This document shows positions 60,016 through 64,000 of a DNA stretch of 64,000 nucleotides, one piece after another (position 1 is the stretch's first letter; each line of letters begins with the position of its first letter). Both the position numbers and the translations under genes were made by a program. The notes under the pieces were generated by a model that had not been told where the DNA came from, did not search any database, and saw nothing but the letters and a program-made list of their open reading frames with translations. Location: the NCBI GenBank assembly GCA_028577615.1, contig JAJSDU010000014.1, positions 1-64,000 on the forward strand, read 5' to 3'. The stretch is from Nitrosomonas sp. (GTDB taxonomy: Bacteria; Pseudomonadota; Gammaproteobacteria; Burkholderiales; Nitrosomonadaceae).

Positions 60016-61419
60016 TCAATCGGCTTCAATGGGAATTCTCAATGTAAAACTTGTTGGCTCCTTACGCTGAAAAATCAATTCGGCAGAGATCTGCTCACTC
60101 AGCAGATGCACAAGCTGCAGGCCGAGTGTTGATGAATTTTCCAGATCAAACTCTTCCGGAATGCCCACGCCATTGTCAGCGATATAGACCTGCAGCATTC
60201 CGGGTTCGATATATTTCAAACTGACCTCTATCACGCCGGAATCATCCTCACCAAACGCATATTTCATCGCGTTGGAACATAACTCATTGATAATCAGACC
60301 CAGAGGGATACTGACATCAATCGGAAGAAAAACAGGATCGGTATCTATGTTCACGCTGATTCTGGAAACATCCAGCGCATAGGAATACTCCAGATTACCG
60401 ATCAGAGCGCGAAGGACACTGGAAAAATCCACATTGGCAAAATCCGACGATTCGTAGAGAATTTGATGAGTCAAGGCCATCGACTTCACCCGGTTCTGAC
60501 TTTCTCGCAGCAGAGAAACCGCCGTTTCATTAGCCAGCATGTCGGATTGCATACCAAGCAGGCTATCGATGATCTGTAGATTATTTTTAACCCGATGATG
60601 TATTTCGGCCAACAAAAGCTCTTTTTCTTTCAAAGCGGTTTTTAATTGCAGTTCCTGGTGTTTCCGCTCGGTAATATCGATGACCGAAGCCAGCACCATC
60701 ATGCCTTGCGGCGAGCGGATCGGATTCAAACCCACTTCGACCGGGAATTCCTTCCCATTCCTGTGCAAACCATAGAGATCCCGGCCATGCCCCATGGCAC
60801 GCGCACTGGGTTTTCTCAGATAGTTTTCCCGTAAATCCGGATGATTATCGCGGTGCGATTCCGGAATCAGGATATCAATGGGTCGCCCGATCAGTTCTTC
60901 GCGGCGATAACCGAACAGCATCTCGGTGGTTGAGTTCACCATGACAATGGTTCCATTCTTATCGGTCATCAGCATCCCATTGGGCGACGCCTCCACAGCC
61001 AGATGGATCATTTTCTCCGCATGTTTGCGATCGGTTATATCGACAATAGCCGCCAGCACAAAAATACCGTGACCGGTTTCGACCGGATTCAGCCCGACTT
61101 CGACCGGAAACTCGGTGCCATCCTTGCGCAGACCGTAAAGTTCTCTGCCGTGTCCCATGGGACGGGTTTTCGATTCGCCGATATAACTTTCCCGATACTC
61201 GGGGTGTTTTTGAGTGAACCGCTTCGGTATCAGCATTTCAACCGGCTGTCCGATGAGTTCCTGTCTTGAATAGCCAAAAAGCTTCTCCGTGGCGGAATTC
61301 ACCAGGACAATGAAACCCTCGCGATTAGTCATCACCATGCCATTCGGAGAAGCCTCCACGGCAAGATGCATCATTTCCTCGGTATTGTTGAAACTCTCGA
61401 TTCGATTGAATGGCGCCAT
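60016..61419 (-). CDS. Sensor histidine kinase with two PAS domains (HisKA_2 type)
   Basis: A 467-residue soluble kinase. Two nearly repeated PAS domains (about 15-130 and 140-255) share strings such as LFGYRREELIGRP and the PxEVGLNP region. The HisKA_2 phosphoacceptor motif follows (LAEIHHRVKNNLQII, with the phosphorylated histidine), then a HATPase domain (NELCSNAMKYAF, DNGVGIPEEF). No transmembrane segment is present, so the input is cytoplasmic, possibly redox or light via PAS cofactors. It starts 51 bases downstream of the regulator gene, so the two are probably partners. Confidence 0.92.
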   Translation of the reverse strand: MAPFNRIESFNNTEEMMHLAVEASPNGMVMTNREGFIVLVNSATEKLFGYSRQELIGQPVEMLIPKRFTQKHPEYRESYIGESKTRPMGHGRELYGLRKDGTEFPVEVGLNPVETGHGIFVLAAIVDITDRKHAEKMIHLAVEASPNGMLMTDKNGTIVMVNSTTEMLFGYRREELIGRPIDILIPESHRDNHPDLRENYLRKPSARAMGHGRDLYGLHRNGKEFPVEVGLNPIRSPQGMMVLASVIDITERKHQELQLKTALKEKELLLAEIHHRVKNNLQIIDSLLGMQSDMLANETAVSLLRESQNRVKSMALTHQILYESSDFANVDFSSVLRALIGNLEYSYALDVSRISVNIDTDPVFLPIDVSIPLGLIINELCSNAMKYAFGEDDSGVIEVSLKYIEPGMLQVYIADNGVGIPEEFDLENSSTLGLQLVHLLSEQISAELIFQRKEPTSFTLRIPIEAD

Positions 61420-61470
61420 ATTCTAAAACCTTAAGCTTTAAATTCCCGGTCCGGTTATTACATTGAAAAA

Positions 61471-63915
61471 TCAACCTTCCGGAGTATCGATATGATTCAA
61501 TTGCTTTTTGATCAAATCAGGTATCTGTTCCGGCACAACCGGCTTGCCAAACAGAAACCCCTGCAACTCCGTGCAGGCAGATTTCGCCAGAAAATCAACC
61601 TGCTCCTGCGTTTCAATGCCTTCGGCAATCACTTCCAGATTGAGCTCTTTCGCCAGGGCCAGAATCGCCGCAGCAATCGCGCAATCATTTTTATCCTGGG
61701 GTATATCCTTGATAAAACCGCGATCGATTTTCAAGCGATGTATGGGAAGATTCTTCAGTGAACTCATACAGGAATAGCCCGTACCAAAATCATCAATGGA
61801 AATCGATACGCCCAGTTTCTCCAATTGTTGCAGGCAGGCAATATTAACCAGATCATTCTGCAGGCAGGACTCCGTTATTTCCAGTTCGAGCAGATGCGCA
61901 GGCAATTTATATTCTTCCAGCAAATTTGCAATCAGTACCGGCAGATAATTGTCGGAAAATTGCCGTACCGAGATATTCACGGCGATGCGCAGATCCGTCA
62001 AGCCAATTGCACGCCAAATACTGAGCTGCCTGCAGGCTTCTCTCAACACCCAGTTCCCGATAGCGACGATCAGGCCGCTCGCTTCGGCCACAGGAACAAT
62101 CTCCGCTGGCGGCAGCAAGCCCTTGACCGGATGCTGCCAGCGTATCAGCGCTTCCACACCGGTGATCCGCAAATCCGACGAAGAAAACTGCGGCTGGTAA
62201 TGCAGCACAAATTCATTTTTTTCCAGAGCGATATACAATTCATGTTCCCGTGTCAGATAATGCGCGGCTCTCTGCGTCAGTGAAGGATGATAAAACAGAA
62301 AACGGTTTCGTCCGCTGTCCTTGGCCTCGTACATGGCGGTATCCGCCATTTGCACAAGTCCTTCGTGATGATCGGAATGGTCCGGATAAATGCTGATCCC
62401 GATACTGCAGGAAGGAACGATTTCCAGTCCTTCGACGATGATGGGGCTGGACAGGCAATGCATTATTTTTTTGGCGATGTTTGCAAGCGCATCGCGGGAA
62501 TCGGCATTGTTGACAATCACGACAAATTCATCGCCACCCAGCCTGCCGAAGGTATCGCTCTGCCGCAGCGTTGCAAGCATCCTTTGGGAAATATGGCACA
62601 GCATCAGATCTCCGGCTTTATGGCCGAGCGTATCATTCACTCTTTTGAAGTTATCGATATCGATAAACAACACGCCCAGAAGCGAAGATTCGCGCGCTGC
62701 TCTCGCAAGCGCCTGTTTTAAACGGTCCATCACCAGTCTGCGATTGGGCAAGTTGGTCAGGCTGTCATAATAGGCAAACTGCGACAGTTTTTCCTGCGCC
62801 TCCCGTACGGCGGTAATGTCCGATATCATGACGATACACTGCGTATCCTCTTCGTCGTTGGTGACAGGAATCCGGGCAATGGATAACCACGCATACATCA
62901 TTTCGTTATTACTCTTATACGCCGTGATTTCGCCTTGCCAGCTATCGTATTGCGCCATTCTCTGCCAGATTCCGTTATAAACCTCGCTCCCCAGAAACTG
63001 GCGAGTCAGAAACGGCAGCTCCCTGTTCATCAAATCATTATCCCGGTACCCGGTAATGGTGTAAAAAGCATCGTTTGCACATTCAAAATGCTTGTTTTTA
63101 AGAATGACGATGCCTTCCGCGGCGTACTTGAAAACGGCGGCCGCCTGCGCCAGTCTGTTGATGACGCGGTGATGCTGTGTGGTTTCCTGCAAAACACCGA
63201 CGATCTGACAATCACCCGACTGCTTGTTGATGAAGGCTTTGCCATACAGCTTGTACCAGGCGTCCCGCTTCGCCTCCGAATTGAAGCGAAATTCAATTTC
63301 GTTCGTATCATTTTCCGGACACGCGCGTAATTTCTCAAGAAATTCAATGATTCTCTGTCTGTCATGCTTAGTCACCGACTGGAAAAATTTTTTCCAGTCG
63401 GGGAGCGGCTCAAGATCACCTTCCCTGCTTTCCTGCAACGATACTTCGCAAGGCTCGGTTTTCATTTCCCAGGTGCCCAGATGCGCGGCTTCCAGTGCAA
63501 GCCGGAAATGCTGCTCATTTTTTATCAGCAACTTATCTTTTTCATAGCGCTCCATGCTGATCTGAATCATGACATGCAATTCCCTGTCGGAAAAAGGCTT
63601 TAACAAATAGCCATAAGGCTTGGTTTCTTTTGCCCTGCTCAGCGTTTGTTCTTCAGAATACGCCGTCAGATAAATGACCGGAATGTTATGCATTTTCCGC
63701 AATATGGCAGCCACTTCCACGCCATCCATCTTGCCCTGTATATGAATATCCATAAGCACGACATTGGGCGTTTCCTTCGCCGCCAAATCCAGCGCTCTGT
63801 TGCCATTGGCCGCCATGCCGGTAACCTGATAACCCAGCTTGGTCAAACGCCTTTTCAGATCAAGCGCGACCACCTGCTCATCCTCCACGATTAATATTCT
63901 GATGCACTTATCCAT
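61471..63915 (-). CDS. Response regulator with PAS, GGDEF and EAL domains
   Basis: An 814-residue c-di-GMP regulator. A receiver domain (about 1-122) has the phosphoacceptor aspartate in VVLMDIHIQGKMDG. PAS-like regions span about 130-385. The GGDEF domain has the intact motif GGDEF and an RQSD inhibition site five residues upstream. The EAL domain has EALIRWQHP and DDFGTGYS, so both synthesis and breakdown are possible. I use the ATG at 63915, which has GGAAG five bases upstream; a GTG eight codons earlier is rejected. The first 24 bases upstream show a 9-base tandem repeat (GGAAGATAC twice). The N-terminal promoter region runs to the window edge. Confidence 0.92.
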   Translation of the reverse strand: MDKCIRILIVEDEQVVALDLKRRLTKLGYQVTGMAANGNRALDLAAKETPNVVLMDIHIQGKMDGVEVAAILRKMHNIPVIYLTAYSEEQTLSRAKETKPYGYLLKPFSDRELHVMIQISMERYEKDKLLIKNEQHFRLALEAAHLGTWEMKTEPCEVSLQESREGDLEPLPDWKKFFQSVTKHDRQRIIEFLEKLRACPENDTNEIEFRFNSEAKRDAWYKLYGKAFINKQSGDCQIVGVLQETTQHHRVINRLAQAAAVFKYAAEGIVILKNKHFECANDAFYTITGYRDNDLMNRELPFLTRQFLGSEVYNGIWQRMAQYDSWQGEITAYKSNNEMMYAWLSIARIPVTNDEEDTQCIVMISDITAVREAQEKLSQFAYYDSLTNLPNRRLVMDRLKQALARAARESSLLGVLFIDIDNFKRVNDTLGHKAGDLMLCHISQRMLATLRQSDTFGRLGGDEFVVIVNNADSRDALANIAKKIMHCLSSPIIVEGLEIVPSCSIGISIYPDHSDHHEGLVQMADTAMYEAKDSGRNRFLFYHPSLTQRAAHYLTREHELYIALEKNEFVLHYQPQFSSSDLRITGVEALIRWQHPVKGLLPPAEIVPVAEASGLIVAIGNWVLREACRQLSIWRAIGLTDLRIAVNISVRQFSDNYLPVLIANLLEEYKLPAHLLELEITESCLQNDLVNIACLQQLEKLGVSISIDDFGTGYSCMSSLKNLPIHRLKIDRGFIKDIPQDKNDCAIAAAILALAKELNLEVIAEGIETQEQVDFLAKSACTELQGFLFGKPVVPEQIPDLIKKQLNHIDTPEG

Positions 63916-64000
63916 AGTATCTTCCGTATCTTCCGCCACTGATTATTTATTTTCAGCAATTCATAAAACGCAAACCGACGGCACCGTCAGCACCAGCATC

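Overview
The window reads as chromosome of a betaproteobacterium of roughly 50% GC. Three gene orders point that way: ndk-rlmN-pilF-rodZ-ispG-hisS-yfgM-bamB-der, aroQ-accB-accC-prmA-DUF3426, and rpsF-priB-rpsR-rplI-dnaB. An incomplete autotroph-style hydrogenase maturation set and a hydrazine-synthase-alpha-like diheme protein make Nitrosomonadales/Nitrosomonadaceae my best guess. That placement is an inference from gene content and no database was searched.

Layout. (1) 1-6.7 kb, minus strand: TCA cycle genes sdhB, sdhE, gltA, sucA (odhA), sucB (odhB). The other succinate dehydrogenase subunits are absent. (2) 6.9-16.8 kb, minus strand: housekeeping operon with ndk, rlmN, pilF, rodZ, ispG, hisS, yfgM-like, bamB, der. 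(3) 16.9-20.5 kb: a membrane-anchored MutS-family ATPase gene, divergent from a MacA-like adaptor and MacB/LolD-like ATPase pair that lacks its permease. (4) 20.5-23.9 kb: an A/T-richer accessory island. It holds a PIN-GNAT-PUA-like gene interrupted by one in-frame TGA, a coupled ASCH-P-loop-kinase gene, fragments of hsdM and of a DUF262/GmrSD gene, and two small coupled ORFs. (5) 24-28.3 kb, minus strand: hypC, hypD, hypE, hypX for [NiFe]-hydrogenase maturation, without structural genes. (6) 28.3-36.6 kb: a YafK/DpaA-like L,D-transpeptidase homologue beside an Lpp/OprI-like lipoprotein, a Ycf46-like AAA ATPase, an outer-membrane barrel with a PstS-like protein, a rhodanese, and a 992-aa diheme hydrazine-synthase-alpha-like protein. 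(7) 36.9-42.7 kb: glutathione-dependent formaldehyde oxidation genes (frmA, fghA) and a thiolase plus FadN-type beta-oxidation pair. (8) 43-48.1 kb: a diguanylate cyclase, an SGNH-like hydrolase, dnaB, and the rpsF operon. (9) 48.4-54.9 kb: trpG-trpD-trpC and metH. (10) 55-59.6 kb: a DUF3426 protein, prmA, accC, accB, aroQ. (11) 59.8-64 kb: tRNA-Thr(CGT), and a histidine kinase with a REC-PAS-GGDEF-EAL regulator.

How the parts work together. The sucAB and gltA genes supply oxidative TCA steps. FrmA and FghA take formaldehyde to formate. HypX can make CO for the hydrogenase active site from formyl-tetrahydrofolate, so hydrogenase maturation in air is a plausible lifestyle element. The transpeptidase homologue and the adjacent lipoprotein form a likely envelope-attachment module. 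The most interesting part is the 20.5-23.9 kb island. It looks like a decayed defence locus (restriction and DUF262 scraps) around a two-gene PIN/acetyltransferase/PUA plus ASCH/kinase module that has the look of an RNA-targeting or nucleotide-modifying conflict system.
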